Of a DNA stretch of 60,780 nucleotides, positions 8,136-17,614 are shown piece after piece. Where the stretch lies: the NCBI GenBank assembly GCA_017475035.1, contig JAFVGK010000187.1, positions 1 to 60,780 of the forward strand, in the 5' to 3' direction. The notes below the pieces were generated by a model. The model was given only the letters and a program-made list of their open reading frames with translations. It had not been told where the DNA came from and did not search any database. A program made the translations under genes and the position numbers. This stretch comes from Blautia sp. (GTDB lineage Bacteria > Bacillota > Clostridia > Lachnospirales > Lachnospiraceae). Every line of letters starts with the position of its first letter. Within the stretch, counting starts at the first letter, position 1.

Positions 8136-9065
8136 ATGCCTATTAACAATTTTACACATGCACAGATTCTTCAGACCACGCTCGACGAAGCAGCTGTCCG
8201 GGATATGGTTACCGGCTGGATGGACGCAAACGCAGGGCAGGTAAAATACAGCGGCGGCGCAGAGGTCAAAATCCCCAAAATGACCACGCAGGGACTTGGA
8301 GATTATGACCGTGACACCGGTTATCCGGCTGGGTCCATCACTCTCACATGGCAGACGAGAGAAATGACACAGGATCGTGGCAAGCAGTTCCAGATTGACG
8401 CCATGGACCTTGACGAGAATGCCTTCATCACAACCGCCGCCGCCGTTATGGGTGACTTCCAGAGACGCTGGGTTGTCCCGGAGATCGATGCTTACCGTAT
8501 CTCCAAGATTGCGAACTATGCCATCACCAAAAATGCCGCCGGTATGGTCAATTATGGCCAGACGATCAATGGCAGCTCTGATGTGCTCCGCCAGATCAAG
8601 ACCGGCGTTGCTGCCATCAGGGAGCTTGGCTACAACGGCGATCTTGTCATCCATGCAACCGACAGCGTCATCATGGAGGTAGAGCTTGCACTCTCCAACA
8701 AACTCCAGAACACAACCTGGAGCCAGGGCGGCATCAACACGACCGTCCCGGCAATTGACGGTGTACCGCTGATTGCAACGCCTCAGGTCCGTATGTACAC
8801 CGCCATTACCCTGAAAGACGGCCGCACGAGCGGTCAGGAGATCGGCGGCTACGAGAAGGCTTCTTCCGGGAAGGACATCAACTTCATCATCATGCCGAGA
8901 ATCACCCCGATTGCCGTAACCAAGCAGGATAAGATGAGGATCTTCGACCCGGATACCTTCCAGAAGGCGAACGCATGGAGCATCGACTACAGGCGTTACC
9001 ACGACCTCTGGATCCTGGACAACAAGATGGATTCCATCTATGTGAGCATCAAGGAGGCTGCATGA
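8136..9065 (+). CDS. Major capsid protein
   Basis: This 309-residue protein has an excellent ribosome site (AAAGGAG), is located after the scaffold, and contains segments typical of HK97-fold Firmicutes capsids: an N-terminal arm with TLDEAAV, the GGAEVKIPKM strand, MTQDRGKQFQIDAMDLDE, and RIFDPDTFQKANAW near the C-terminus. It forms the icosahedral shell. The stop overlaps the next start (ATGA at 9062-9065). Confidence 0.93.
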   Translation: MPINNFTHAQILQTTLDEAAVRDMVTGWMDANAGQVKYSGGAEVKIPKMTTQGLGDYDRDTGYPAGSITLTWQTREMTQDRGKQFQIDAMDLDENAFITTAAAVMGDFQRRWVVPEIDAYRISKIANYAITKNAAGMVNYGQTINGSSDVLRQIKTGVAAIRELGYNGDLVIHATDSVIMEVELALSNKLQNTTWSQGGINTTVPAIDGVPLIATPQVRMYTAITLKDGRTSGQEIGGYEKASSGKDINFIIMPRITPIAVTKQDKMRIFDPDTFQKANAWSIDYRRYHDLWILDNKMDSIYVSIKEAA

Positions 9066-9313
9066 TCATCTTAAAAAAGGATAATGTGGAAAGAATCGTT
9101 CCCGACATGCCTGCCGCTGAGAAGCTTGTCGAGGAAGGATATATTGTCCTTAACGCGCCTGACGTACAGAAGAAGAGCACGGCAGGCGCGGAATTAAACC
9201 TCGATGAGATGACCACAGATCAGCTCCGCCAGACAGCGAAGGACAAAGGAATCAAGGGCGTATCATCCCTGAAAAAGGACGAGCTTCTGGCGGCGATCAG
9301 AAAGGCGGATTGA
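9062..9313 (+). CDS. Small head protein with Rho-N/HeH-like domain
   Basis: This 83-residue protein, from ATG 9062, overlaps the capsid stop. Its second half (LDEMTTDQLRQTAKDKGIKG and SSLKKDELLAAIRK) is a helix-extended-loop-helix motif of the Rho N-terminal or SAP type. Such short proteins commonly follow phage capsid genes in Firmicutes. The first half has the KKDNVERIVPD strand seen in head fibre or decoration-like small proteins. Exact role unknown. Confidence 0.75.
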   Translation: MIILKKDNVERIVPDMPAAEKLVEEGYIVLNAPDVQKKSTAGAELNLDEMTTDQLRQTAKDKGIKGVSSLKKDELLAAIRKAD

Positions 9314-9314
9314 C

Positions 9315-9638
9315 ATGGCGAGAGAGGCGGATATTGATACCCTGGTTACCCTGACAGTGGAAAAGGATCAGCTGTTGCTGGAAACCCTCCTGGATGATGC
9401 GGAAGAATTCGTCCTCTCTTACACGAACAGGACGAAGATGCCGGCACAGCTGTGGAAAGCAGTAAGGGATCTGGCAATCATAGCCCTGAACCGCAGGGGC
9501 ACGGAAGGCGAAACGTCACGGAGTGAGGGCGGCGAGTCGTACAGCTTCGACGCCGCCCCGAAATCCATCTATTCTTTGATGGACAGGTACCGGCTCGCCC
9601 GGGTGGGAGGTGTTGCGCATGAGGCTAAGACCGTCTAG
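9315..9638 (+). CDS. Head-tail connector (adaptor) protein
   Basis: This 107-residue, mostly helical protein (LETLLDDAEEFVLSYTNR, LWKAVRDLAIIALNRRG) matches the size and profile of gp6/gp15-like adaptor proteins that bind under the portal. It is the first of four overlapping genes typical of connector modules. It ends with TAG inside the next gene. Confidence 0.8.
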   Translation: MAREADIDTLVTLTVEKDQLLLETLLDDAEEFVLSYTNRTKMPAQLWKAVRDLAIIALNRRGTEGETSRSEGGESYSFDAAPKSIYSLMDRYRLARVGGVAHEAKTV

Positions 9639-10002
9639 GCTTCAGACGTTTTACGTCTGGAAGCGCCTGTCAATGAAAGACAGGGAAGGAAGCTCCTACG
9701 AAGACTGGGGAGACCCCGTTGCCGTTACGGGCGAAGCGTGGCCTGCGTCAGGCGAGGTGCAGGCCAAGACCTACGGGGAGCGGCTGGCATACATCTACAA
9801 TGTGCGCCTTGATGGGGCATACACGGTGGAGCCTGATGGATCAGGCCGCCTGCATTATGTACTTGCAGACGGCACCAGGATTCAGGAGGGCGACGGCATA
9901 ACCATCTTCAAGAGCGCATCCGGAGAGCTGACGAAACCGGAGTATAAAATCGTATCCGTCCGCCCCTACCGTTTCCTGAAAATGGAGGTGGAGCGGTTAT
10001 GA
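9619..10002 (+). CDS. Head closure protein (stopper)
   Basis: This 127-residue protein starts at ATG 9619, with GGGAGG at 9605-9610. It is a beta-rich protein (YVWKRLSMKDREG, WPASGEVQAKTYGERL, ADGTRIQEGDGITIF) with the size, position and fold character of SPP1 gp16-like stopper proteins. It overlaps both neighbours, which supports co-translation with the other connector components. Confidence 0.75.
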   Translation: MRLRPSRLQTFYVWKRLSMKDREGSSYEDWGDPVAVTGEAWPASGEVQAKTYGERLAYIYNVRLDGAYTVEPDGSGRLHYVLADGTRIQEGDGITIFKSASGELTKPEYKIVSVRPYRFLKMEVERL

Positions 10003-10520
10003 TTGACGGGGCTGACGAACTTAAAAGAAAGCTCAACGAACTTGCCGCAGTAAACGCGGCCGGAGCTGTGGCAAAGGGAATTGAGAAGGTGAAGGCAGGT
10101 GCAAAGCTCCGTTGCCCTGTAAATGATGGCGAGCTCAGGCAGAGCATCATGTCGGATGTTTATCTTGAGCGCGACAGGGCTATAGGGGAGTGCTACACCA
10201 ACAAAAGCTATGCCGGATATGTAGAGTTTGGCACAGGCCCGAGAGGGCAGGAAAGCCATGAAGGCATTGCGCCGGATGTGGCGGTGTCTTACACACAGTC
10301 CCCCTGGTGGATCCACGAAGGCCCGGGCGAGAACGAGGTAGACCGTGAGACAGGGGAGCAATATGGGTGGTTTTACATAGAGACGGACGAAGGCAGGTTT
10401 TATCAGTGCACTGGCCAGCCCGCGCAGCCGTTTATGTATCCCGCCTTGGCAGACTCCCAAAAAGAGGTACTGAAGGGAATGAAGACGGCGTTTGCCGCAG
10501 AGGTAAAGAAGAAATCATGA
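9999..10520 (+). CDS. HK97 gp10-like tail/head completion protein
   Basis: This 173-residue protein begins ELKRKLNELA and carries CPVNDGELRQSI and YAGYVEFGTGP, the signature strands of HK97 gp10-type proteins that cap the tail or finish the head-tail joint. The C-terminal QPFMYPAL segment is also typical. It overlaps both neighbours by 4 nt (ATGA). Confidence 0.88.
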   Translation: MIDGADELKRKLNELAAVNAAGAVAKGIEKVKAGAKLRCPVNDGELRQSIMSDVYLERDRAIGECYTNKSYAGYVEFGTGPRGQESHEGIAPDVAVSYTQSPWWIHEGPGENEVDRETGEQYGWFYIETDEGRFYQCTGQPAQPFMYPALADSQKEVLKGMKTAFAAEVKKKS

Positions 10521-10873
10521 AGAATGTGAAAGACGAAGTATACGCGGCGCTGTGCACGGTCACGGAAAATGTATCTGACGTGTACCCGAAAGAGTGGGCT
10601 GACGATATGAACATCCAGCTCACAGAGGAAGACAACCGCGTAAGTGAGAGAACGGATAACCAGGAACAGATGGCATATCTCCGGTACAGGATCGATATAT
10701 GGCACAGGCGGTCAACATCTGCGGCGGCGTGCGCTGTGGATTCCGCGGTGTCAGCCCTTGGCCTGGTAAGAACCGGATGCAGCGACGTACCGGATCCTTC
10801 AGGGATGAAACACAAACAAATGCGGTACGAGGGCATTATCGACATGAACTCGGACATCGTATACTGGGAATAA
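10517..10873 (+). CDS. Tail terminator/completion protein
   Basis: This 118-residue protein starts at ATG 10517, overlapping the previous stop; the frame is open further left but without a ribosome site. Position between the gp10-like gene and the tail tube gene, small size and alternating alpha/beta pattern (RYRIDIWHRRS, RYEGIIDMNSDIVYWE) fit the gpU/gp17-like tail terminator slot. The assignment is mainly by synteny. Confidence 0.7.
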   Translation: MKNVKDEVYAALCTVTENVSDVYPKEWADDMNIQLTEEDNRVSERTDNQEQMAYLRYRIDIWHRRSTSAAACAVDSAVSALGLVRTGCSDVPDPSGMKHKQMRYEGIIDMNSDIVYWE

Positions 10874-10899
10874 ACACCCAGACAGAAAGGAGTGTCATT

Positions 10900-11322
10900 A
10901 TGCTTGCAAATGGAGCAAAACTCGGATACAAGGAACATGGCGGCAGCGGGAGCACCTATACAGACCTTCCTGGCCTGAAGGAGATCCCGGACATGGGCGA
11001 AGAGCCCGAGAAGGTTGAGAATACATGCCTTACGGATAAGCATAACCAGTACGAGAAGGGTATCGGTGACGCGCCGGATCTTGAATACACCTTCAAGTAT
11101 GACAACAAGCAGGCAGACAGCCCGTACAGGGTGCTCCGCAATTACGCGGACAGCAACACGATGCTGGATTTTGAGGAAACACTCGCTGACGGCACAAAAA
11201 CGACGTTTTCCGGCACGCCCTCCCTCAGAAGGACAGGCGGCGGCGTGAACGGCGTGCTTGACTTCGTGCTTACGATCATGCTGAGCGGCGATCTGACCGT
11301 CACTGACCCGGCAGGGAATTAA
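10900..11322 (+). CDS. Major tail tube protein
   Basis: This 140-residue protein starts at ATG 10900 with AAAGGAG upstream. The segments PGLKEIPDMGEEPEKVENT, LEYTFKYD and the C-terminal VLDFVLTIMLSGDLT are those of the short Firmicutes siphovirus tube proteins that stack as hexamers to form the tail. It precedes a terminator-like hairpin and the tail chaperone genes, the usual order. Confidence 0.88.
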   Translation: MLANGAKLGYKEHGGSGSTYTDLPGLKEIPDMGEEPEKVENTCLTDKHNQYEKGIGDAPDLEYTFKYDNKQADSPYRVLRNYADSNTMLDFEETLADGTKTTFSGTPSLRRTGGGVNGVLDFVLTIMLSGDLTVTDPAGN

Positions 11323-11346
11323 GGGCAATATCAGGCACAGTAAAAG

Positions 11347-11376
11347 AGAGGTGGGCTTACAGCCTGCCTCTTTGTT
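11347..11376 (+). terminator. Attenuator-like terminator after the tail tube gene
   Basis: AGAGGTGGGC and GCCTGCCTCT pair over 10 bp (two G-U) around loop TTACA, followed by TTTGTTT. A leaky terminator here would keep tail tube mRNA far above chaperone and tape measure mRNA. Confidence 0.65.
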
Positions 11377-11392
11377 TGCATAAGGAGGTTCT

Positions 11393-11842
11393 ATGGCAGT
11401 AACAGTTCTTAATGGACTTGAGGAAGATATCGTGGAACAGGCGGGCGTCAGCGACATGCTCCCGCCGGAAGAAGGGGATACGGCGAAGCCAAAAAGGAAG
11501 CCCTTCCATGTCTGGACGGTCGGAGGGAAAGATTACCGGCTGAAACTGAAGTCTGACATGATCATCAAACTGGAAACACAGTACAAAGCCCCGATCTTTG
11601 ACATCATCAGCGACATGCCACCGCTTTCCACACAGCTCACGATCATCCAGGCAGCCCTGAAAAAGTATGAGCATGGCCTTGGTTTTGAGAGCGTGAAGCA
11701 GCTCTATGATAAATGGGTGGACGAGGAATACAAATCCCCCATCGACCTGTACAAGGAAGTCGTCCTGCCGACGCTGGTGGTGTCCGGTTTTTTCCCTCGC
11801 GAGAACGAGGAGGACATCATGATGAGCCTTACCGGAAAATAA
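11393..11842 (+). CDS. Tail assembly chaperone, short form
   Basis: This 149-residue protein lies between tail tube and tape measure genes, the position of lambda gpG-type chaperones that coat the tape measure during tail assembly. It includes a helical body (SDMIIKLETQYKAPIFDIIS, VLPTLVVSGFFP) and ends LTGK-stop at a run of four A. The following frame has no ribosome site and continues seamlessly, indicating a longer frameshift product. Start ATG 11393 has AAGGAGG 5-10 nt upstream. Confidence 0.85.
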   Translation: MAVTVLNGLEEDIVEQAGVSDMLPPEEGDTAKPKRKPFHVWTVGGKDYRLKLKSDMIIKLETQYKAPIFDIISDMPPLSTQLTIIQAALKKYEHGLGFESVKQLYDKWVDEEYKSPIDLYKEVVLPTLVVSGFFPRENEEDIMMSLTGK

Positions 11843-12213
11843 CCGTCACGGAACTGCTGGCGGAATGCTATGAGCCCGCGCTTGACGCCGGTGTATCCCC
11901 GGAACGTTTCTGGTCGCTGTCGTATGGGGAGATCGTGGATATCCTTGACAGTGCAAAGCGTCAGGCGATCCTTGAGCGGAAGAGGACTATATCCAACAAC
12001 CTGATGCTTGCCGGAGTCGTGAGCGCATACTTCGGCCTGAAGAAGGGAGAAAAACCGCCCATGCCGTGGGATTACGAACCGGATCTGTTTAAAGAGGAGC
12101 GGGAGCGGTACGAGAAGCGCGAGCATGACAAGGCAGTGGAAGACACAAAGAACAGCCGCAAGGCTTTCGCTGCTCGACGCAAAGAAAGATTAAAGCAGGA
12201 AGGAGGTGAATAG
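11393..12213 (+). CDS. Tail assembly chaperone, predicted -1 frameshift fusion
   Basis: Downstream of the short form, the -1 frame is open to 12213 and encodes a helical, very charged segment (ITVTELLAECYEP to RKERLKQEGGE, about 126 residues) with no good start of its own near the junction. A -1 slip at CCGGAAAA (11832-11839) converts GGA-AAA-TAA into CGG-AAA-ATA and joins the two. This is the gpG/gpGT arrangement known from lambda and many siphoviruses, in which the T part binds tail tube subunits. The extension ends 1 nt before the tape measure start region. Confidence 0.8.
11834..11842 (+). promoter_or_regulatory. Probable -1 ribosomal slip site (GGA AAA TAA)
   Basis: The four A residues let an AAA-decoding tRNA re-pair after slipping back one base; the zero-frame stop follows directly. 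The heptamer is not a perfect X-XXY-YYZ sequence, so a slip mainly in the A site is inferred. Confidence 0.65.
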
Positions 12214-12214
12214 C

Positions 12215-15200
12215 GTGGCAGACGATACGATTGCAAAACTGAAAGTATCCATAGAAGCAGATACAGCCAAATATAAGGCGGCGCTTGAAAAAGCTTCAGG
12301 AACAGCAAAACAGGTGACCAAGGCGATTGATTCAGAAATCAGGAAGATGCAGGCGCCTTTTGAAAAGGTCCGCGCAGCCATTGACAGGGTGCAGGTAGCC
12401 ATGGGCAGGAAAGTTGAAACAAAAGCCTACGCAGAGGTTACCAGGCAGCTCTCCGATGCGCAGGGGGAGCTGTCAAAGCTCCTGGTCAAAATGGAAGAGC
12501 TGAAAAAGAGCGGAGGCGCGACAGAGCAGACCGACAGGTATAAAAAGCTTGCCGACCAGATGAGGGAAGCAAAGGAAAACCTCGCGGCGATAGAAGCACA
12601 GCAGAAAGAACTGAAAGCGTCCGGACGGGATATGGGAGGACAGGCCCCGTTTTTCCTTGAGAAAGAAAAGCTGCTCAACAGCAGCATCGACATTTACACC
12701 AAAAAGCTGCTCAGGGCAAGGCAGGCACTTGCGTCAGCACAGGCAAAAGGGGAAGACACATCCGGGCTGGAAAAAGAGATCAGTTCTTATCTTGCAAAGA
12801 TCAGCCAGGCACAGCGCGGCTTAAGCGAACTGAAAGAGAGCTTCCGGAAAGCTGTTGCAGCCGGAAACGTCAGACCATCTCGAGAAATGGAAGAGCTTTC
12901 CGCGAAAGCGGACGAAGCGAAGGCAAGGGTAGAAAGCCTGAGAGAATCCATGGACAGGCTTTCCCAGACAGGCGGGAATACGCAGGAGAGCGCTGCGTGG
13001 GCTTCCCTGCGCGAAGAAGCCGGCAATCTTGGCGAGAGGATCGGCGAGCTGACGGAGCGCAAATACCAGCTCTCTTCTTCCGGTCAGGCTGTGGAGTCAT
13101 CGTCAAACAGGGAAAATCAAGCATTCCGGGCAATGAAGATCCTTCTGTCGGGATTGTCTGTAACCCTTTCTGGATTGTCCCGCGGGTTTTCCGCGATCCT
13201 GAGCGGGATCCGTAAGACATCTGGCGCTTTTGCCGCCATGATACAGAAGTTTGCCACCGGCATTCCCCATCTGAAACTTTTCAATAACGAGATGAGGAAA
13301 ACAAACAACCTGACGGATAGTGCAAAGGGTATTGTAAAGAACCTGCTCCGGTACGGGCTCGGAATCCGTGGACTGTTCGCATTGTTTAATAAGATCCGGA
13401 ACGCAATCAAGGAAGGTATGGACAACCTTGCCCAGTACGACAAGACAGGGCAGCTGAACCAGTCGCTTACCACACTACATAGCTCCTTGATCCAGTTGAA
13501 GAATTCCCTTGCCGCGGCGTTTGCACCTATCCTGGTAGCCATAACGCCGGCGCTGAACCAGCTTATACAGCTTGTGATAAAAGCGGCGGATGCGGTAGGA
13601 CAGCTTATGTCTGCTTTAACCGGCGTGCCTTATATCAAAGCAGCGGCCGTGACCGAAGACTATGCGACAAGCATAGAGAATGCAGGAAAGAAAGCAAAGA
13701 AGGCCAAGAAGGAAACCAAAGAGCTTGAAAATGAGTTGATGGGATTCGACAGGATCAACAAGCTCTCTGATGATAAAAAAACTGATAACGATGATGACGA
13801 TGACGAGGACGATGGAAAGCTGAAACCGTCCCAGATGTTCGAGCCCGGCACAGTGGCTTCCAAGTGGCAGGAACTTGCCGACAAGATCAAGGAGATCATT
13901 AAGGGCCTGATGGACGTGGTCAAGAAGGCGTGGGCGCAGGAAGGGCAGAAGGTTATTGATTCCTTCAGGCGGGCCCTGCAGAGGGTTAAGAAGCTGATCG
14001 CTGACATCGCGAAGACTTTCTATAAGGTGTTTACGGACGGGTACGGTTTTGACTGGCTGGTCAGCCTGTTTGACCTGGTAAGCAAGATACTGGATGTCAT
14101 CGGTGCGATTGCCTACGCTTTTGACGAAGCGTGGAATGACAACGATGCCGGGTATAAATACGTGGCATCGATCTTTGAAATGTTCACCGCGATAAATAAG
14201 ATGCTGTCCGATATTGCCAGGGATTTCGCAAAAGCATGGGAATCTGAGGCAGGAATCCGGATGGCTTCCGCAATTCTCAGGCTCCTGACTACAATCAACC
14301 AGACGGTCAAGAAGATTGCTGACGCATTCCGCACTGCATGGAACATAGACGACAGGGGCTATAAGCTGATCAAGACGATCATGAACACGCTTTCCAGTAT
14401 CCTTGACCTGATTTCGGATATCACACGTGATTTCGGTCTTGCGTTCGAATCCACGTCAGGGATCAATATGCTGGGCACAATCATTGACATGTTCCGCTAC
14501 ATCGTAAGGTCGATCGGGTATGCGGCTGAAGCGTTCCGGTCTGTATGGAACGACAACGGTTACGGCCTGTCCATCCTGCAGACGATTATGGGTATGTGGT
14601 CTGTGATCTTCGGCATACTGGGCGATGTTGCCAGGGACTTCGGCAAGGTCTTCAAGGATGGATCCGGAAAAGAAATGATCAGGTCGATCCTTGGGCTGTT
14701 CGAGGAGATCCATATAATTATAGGCTCCGTCGCGATGGCTTTCCGGAACGCGTGGAATGACCAGAACAGAGGATATCTGTACATCAATTCCATAGCAAAG
14801 CTCATTTCTTCCATTGCCGGCCTGCTGCATTCGATAGGTGAGGCCTTCGTCGCAGCATGGGAGGAAGGCGGACTTGGCGAGGAGATCATGGGCACGATCC
14901 TTGAGATTGTGACAGGGATCCATGACACAATCAGCGGGTTCGCGGAAGCCATCGAGAGGGGATGGGAAGCCGGAGAAAACGGTAAGAGGATCTGGAGGGC
15001 AATCTTTAAGATTGTGGACACAATCCTTGGTAAATTCAATGATATTGTCCAGGCTACAAAGGATTGGGCTCAGGATCTTGATTTCGGCCCTGTCTTTGAG
15101 GCATTCGGAACACTGCTTGAAAAGATTGAGCCGATAGCGGAAACCATTACCGGAGCTCTTGCGGAAGGTTGGAAAAACGTGCTGCTGCCACTAGGGAAGT

Positions 15201-17602
15201 GGACGATAGAGAAGGCGCTTCCGGGCGTGCTTGAGGCGCTTGGCTCAGCGCTTAAAGTGATTGACTCCGTGCTGTCCACGCTGGAGCCGGCATTTACTCC
15301 GCTGTGGGAGAATGTCATTAAACCGCTGGCCGAAAAGACCGGGGCCGCAATTATCATTGTACTGCGCTGGATCACCGACAGGCTGACAGACCTGAGCAAT
15401 TGGATCAGCCAGCACTCGGAAGGCTTCAGCAAATTCGTTGAAGTCGTTGGTACATTTGTCGGCACATGGCTCGTAGGGAACGGCATAGCCGGGATTATCG
15501 GCGGTATTACAAAAGCCCTTGGCGGCATCATTACGGCACTCACAGGTGCTGGCGGCGTTATTCCGGCAATCAATCTTCTGGTCGGCGGGTTTAATCCTAT
15601 CCTGCTGGGTATCGCCGCTGTGGCTACAGGGGTCGTGCTTCTTATTACCCATTGGGATGATGTGAAGCAGGCCGCTATCAATGCGATTAACGCAATGACG
15701 GTTCCTAAAGAGTTTACGGAAGAGAGCCTTCCGGAACTCGACCAGCTCCTGTCAGACCTCGAACAAACCACAAATGCCCTTGGGGAAACAGCGAGCGGCG
15801 TATCTCAGGAAGGGCTGGCAGAACTGTACCAGTCCATCTACAACATGAGGATGGAGGCGGTCAATTCGCCTTACGCCCTTGATGATTTCATGCGCGCCTG
15901 CCAGAGAGCGGGAGTGGGGCCAGATGAACTGAAAGAAGCGTGTGGCCGCGCAGGTGTTAACCTTGACATCTTGATTGAGGCCATGGGCGGAACCGGCAGC
16001 GCTGCAACAGAGATGGCAGAAGAAACAACAGCTGCCAGCGACAGCATGAGCGAAGGCTGGAAGAATCATCAGGATGCCGCAACGGAAAGCCTTGAAGGCG
16101 TCAATACCTCGATTAAAGAGGTGGAATCTGCTGTGTCTGGCGCCAGGGATACCACCATGACAGAAACTGAAGCAATGAACAGTGCGTGGAGCGATTGGAA
16201 GAAATCAATCGAAGAATTCCATACCGCTGCAAACGGCACGATAGGAGAATCACAGAAATCCATAACCGACCTCAGCGACGTTACGGATACAGGATGCCAT
16301 GACATGTCCATGGATTGGGCTGGTTACAATGCAGAAGTGGAGAGGTGCCAGGATGCGATCAATCAGGCGGTCAGCGAAGGAAATGATTACATCAAGGATA
16401 TTGCATCCGTAACCAAGGATACCAGCGAGAAGTCCAGAAAATCCTGGGAGGATATTGAGTCTGATACCACAAAGAGCATCACAAATGCATCCGATACGGT
16501 AAACAGTAAATCAGGCGCGATGAAGGACGATGTCACCGACGCCAACACCAAGATCAATAAGGACACTGCCGCGCAATGGGATGACATCCGGTTGTCTGTC
16601 GATACGGCATTTGCTTCTATCTACAGCGGATCCATGGAGTGGGTAAAGAAGCTCCGTGAAGATCTTTATGATAAATTCGAGACGATTGCCAAGGTGCTCC
16701 CGAAGAAGTTCAACGGCATTGATGATGACATTGGCGAGAAGTTCATGGATGTCGGTGAGAAGGTTAAGGGCAAGGTTGATGAGGACAAAATCCCTGAATA
16801 CTTCGAGGATATGGCCGGAGACATCGTTTCAAGGTTCACATCAACTGCTCCGGACATCGCAGGGAAATTCAATGAAACCGGAAGGCTGGTTGAAAACGCT
16901 GTAAACGCACCAGCGATACTGGATTTCTTCCGGGACATTTCGGACAATGCGGTCAGTAAGTTCAGCAATACGGCGTCAGACATTGCTTCAAAGTTCAGCG
17001 GGATTGCCAGCGCGATCCATAACGCAATTGACCCGCAGGCAATCGGAAGGACAGCGGACACGGCCGCGCAATACCTTGTTGCACCGTTCCAGTCTGCGAG
17101 ACAGCAGATTGACAGTATGTTCACCAACTTCACGCCGTTTGACCTCTTTGCCATGTACAATATGGGGCAGAGGGCAGGCCAGTCGCTGGCGGACGGTTTC
17201 AAGAACACATACATACCCACCCCGCACATGTATATCAGCCGGTGGGATCCCCACGACAATGGGAATGGCGGCAGGATATACACGCCTGGTTTCTCTGTCC
17301 AGTGGTACGCAAAAGGCGGCTTCCCGTCCAAAGGCGAAATGTTTGTCGCAAATGAAAACGGCATAGAAGCCATGGGCAAGATGGGAAACAGGAACGTCGT
17401 GGCAAATAACCAGCAGATTGTGGATGGTATCCGCCAAGGTGTACTTGATGCAATGCTCACAGCAGGTGAGCACCAGGGCTCCGGAAACAATCAGCCGGTT
17501 TACATTACTCTCACAATTGATGGAAAAGAAGTCAGCCGGAAAGTGATTAAAGATATCAGGCAGATGAGCAAGGCAAACGGCTCGCCGGTCCTGCCATCGT
17601 AA
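12215..17602 (+). CDS. Tape measure protein
   Basis: This 1795-residue protein begins at GTG 12215 with AAGGAGG (12200-12206). Features in order: coiled coil of about 300 residues, a hydrophobic hairpin region near 310-340, an acidic Asp stretch near 525-535, then a set of about seven ~42-residue repeats between residues 630 and 930, each ending in a motif like IARDFAKAW or VAMAFRNAW. Next come a long hydrophobic domain (about 1080-1146) that could enter the host membrane, more helices, and a glycine-rich C-terminus. Tape measures set tail length at about 1.5 angstrom per residue, so a tail near 270 nm is expected. The repeats suggest length change by unit gain or loss. Confidence 0.95.
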   Translation: MADDTIAKLKVSIEADTAKYKAALEKASGTAKQVTKAIDSEIRKMQAPFEKVRAAIDRVQVAMGRKVETKAYAEVTRQLSDAQGELSKLLVKMEELKKSGGATEQTDRYKKLADQMREAKENLAAIEAQQKELKASGRDMGGQAPFFLEKEKLLNSSIDIYTKKLLRARQALASAQAKGEDTSGLEKEISSYLAKISQAQRGLSELKESFRKAVAAGNVRPSREMEELSAKADEAKARVESLRESMDRLSQTGGNTQESAAWASLREEAGNLGERIGELTERKYQLSSSGQAVESSSNRENQAFRAMKILLSGLSVTLSGLSRGFSAILSGIRKTSGAFAAMIQKFATGIPHLKLFNNEMRKTNNLTDSAKGIVKNLLRYGLGIRGLFALFNKIRNAIKEGMDNLAQYDKTGQLNQSLTTLHSSLIQLKNSLAAAFAPILVAITPALNQLIQLVIKAADAVGQLMSALTGVPYIKAAAVTEDYATSIENAGKKAKKAKKETKELENELMGFDRINKLSDDKKTDNDDDDDEDDGKLKPSQMFEPGTVASKWQELADKIKEIIKGLMDVVKKAWAQEGQKVIDSFRRALQRVKKLIADIAKTFYKVFTDGYGFDWLVSLFDLVSKILDVIGAIAYAFDEAWNDNDAGYKYVASIFEMFTAINKMLSDIARDFAKAWESEAGIRMASAILRLLTTINQTVKKIADAFRTAWNIDDRGYKLIKTIMNTLSSILDLISDITRDFGLAFESTSGINMLGTIIDMFRYIVRSIGYAAEAFRSVWNDNGYGLSILQTIMGMWSVIFGILGDVARDFGKVFKDGSGKEMIRSILGLFEEIHIIIGSVAMAFRNAWNDQNRGYLYINSIAKLISSIAGLLHSIGEAFVAAWEEGGLGEEIMGTILEIVTGIHDTISGFAEAIERGWEAGENGKRIWRAIFKIVDTILGKFNDIVQATKDWAQDLDFGPVFEAFGTLLEKIEPIAETITGALAEGWKNVLLPLGKWTIEKALPGVLEALGSALKVIDSVLSTLEPAFTPLWENVIKPLAEKTGAAIIIVLRWITDRLTDLSNWISQHSEGFSKFVEVVGTFVGTWLVGNGIAGIIGGITKALGGIITALTGAGGVIPAINLLVGGFNPILLGIAAVATGVVLLITHWDDVKQAAINAINAMTVPKEFTEESLPELDQLLSDLEQTTNALGETASGVSQEGLAELYQSIYNMRMEAVNSPYALDDFMRACQRAGVGPDELKEACGRAGVNLDILIEAMGGTGSAATEMAEETTAASDSMSEGWKNHQDAATESLEGVNTSIKEVESAVSGARDTTMTETEAMNSAWSDWKKSIEEFHTAANGTIGESQKSITDLSDVTDTGCHDMSMDWAGYNAEVERCQDAINQAVSEGNDYIKDIASVTKDTSEKSRKSWEDIESDTTKSITNASDTVNSKSGAMKDDVTDANTKINKDTAAQWDDIRLSVDTAFASIYSGSMEWVKKLREDLYDKFETIAKVLPKKFNGIDDDIGEKFMDVGEKVKGKVDEDKIPEYFEDMAGDIVSRFTSTAPDIAGKFNETGRLVENAVNAPAILDFFRDISDNAVSKFSNTASDIASKFSGIASAIHNAIDPQAIGRTADTAAQYLVAPFQSARQQIDSMFTNFTPFDLFAMYNMGQRAGQSLADGFKNTYIPTPHMYISRWDPHDNGNGGRIYTPGFSVQWYAKGGFPSKGEMFVANENGIEAMGKMGNRNVVANNQQIVDGIRQGVLDAMLTAGEHQGSGNNQPVYITLTIDGKEVSRKVIKDIRQMSKANGSPVLPS

Positions 17603-17614
17603 GGAGGTGGTGAC

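Noticed and set aside
8019-9002. Long minus-strand frame opposite the major capsid gene
   Set aside because: It has no ribosome site and lies exactly antisense to a clear capsid gene; the reading comes from codon bias.
10432-11457. Minus-strand frame of 341 codons across the tail completion and tube genes
   Set aside because: It covers two well-supported plus genes and a terminator, with no domain content.
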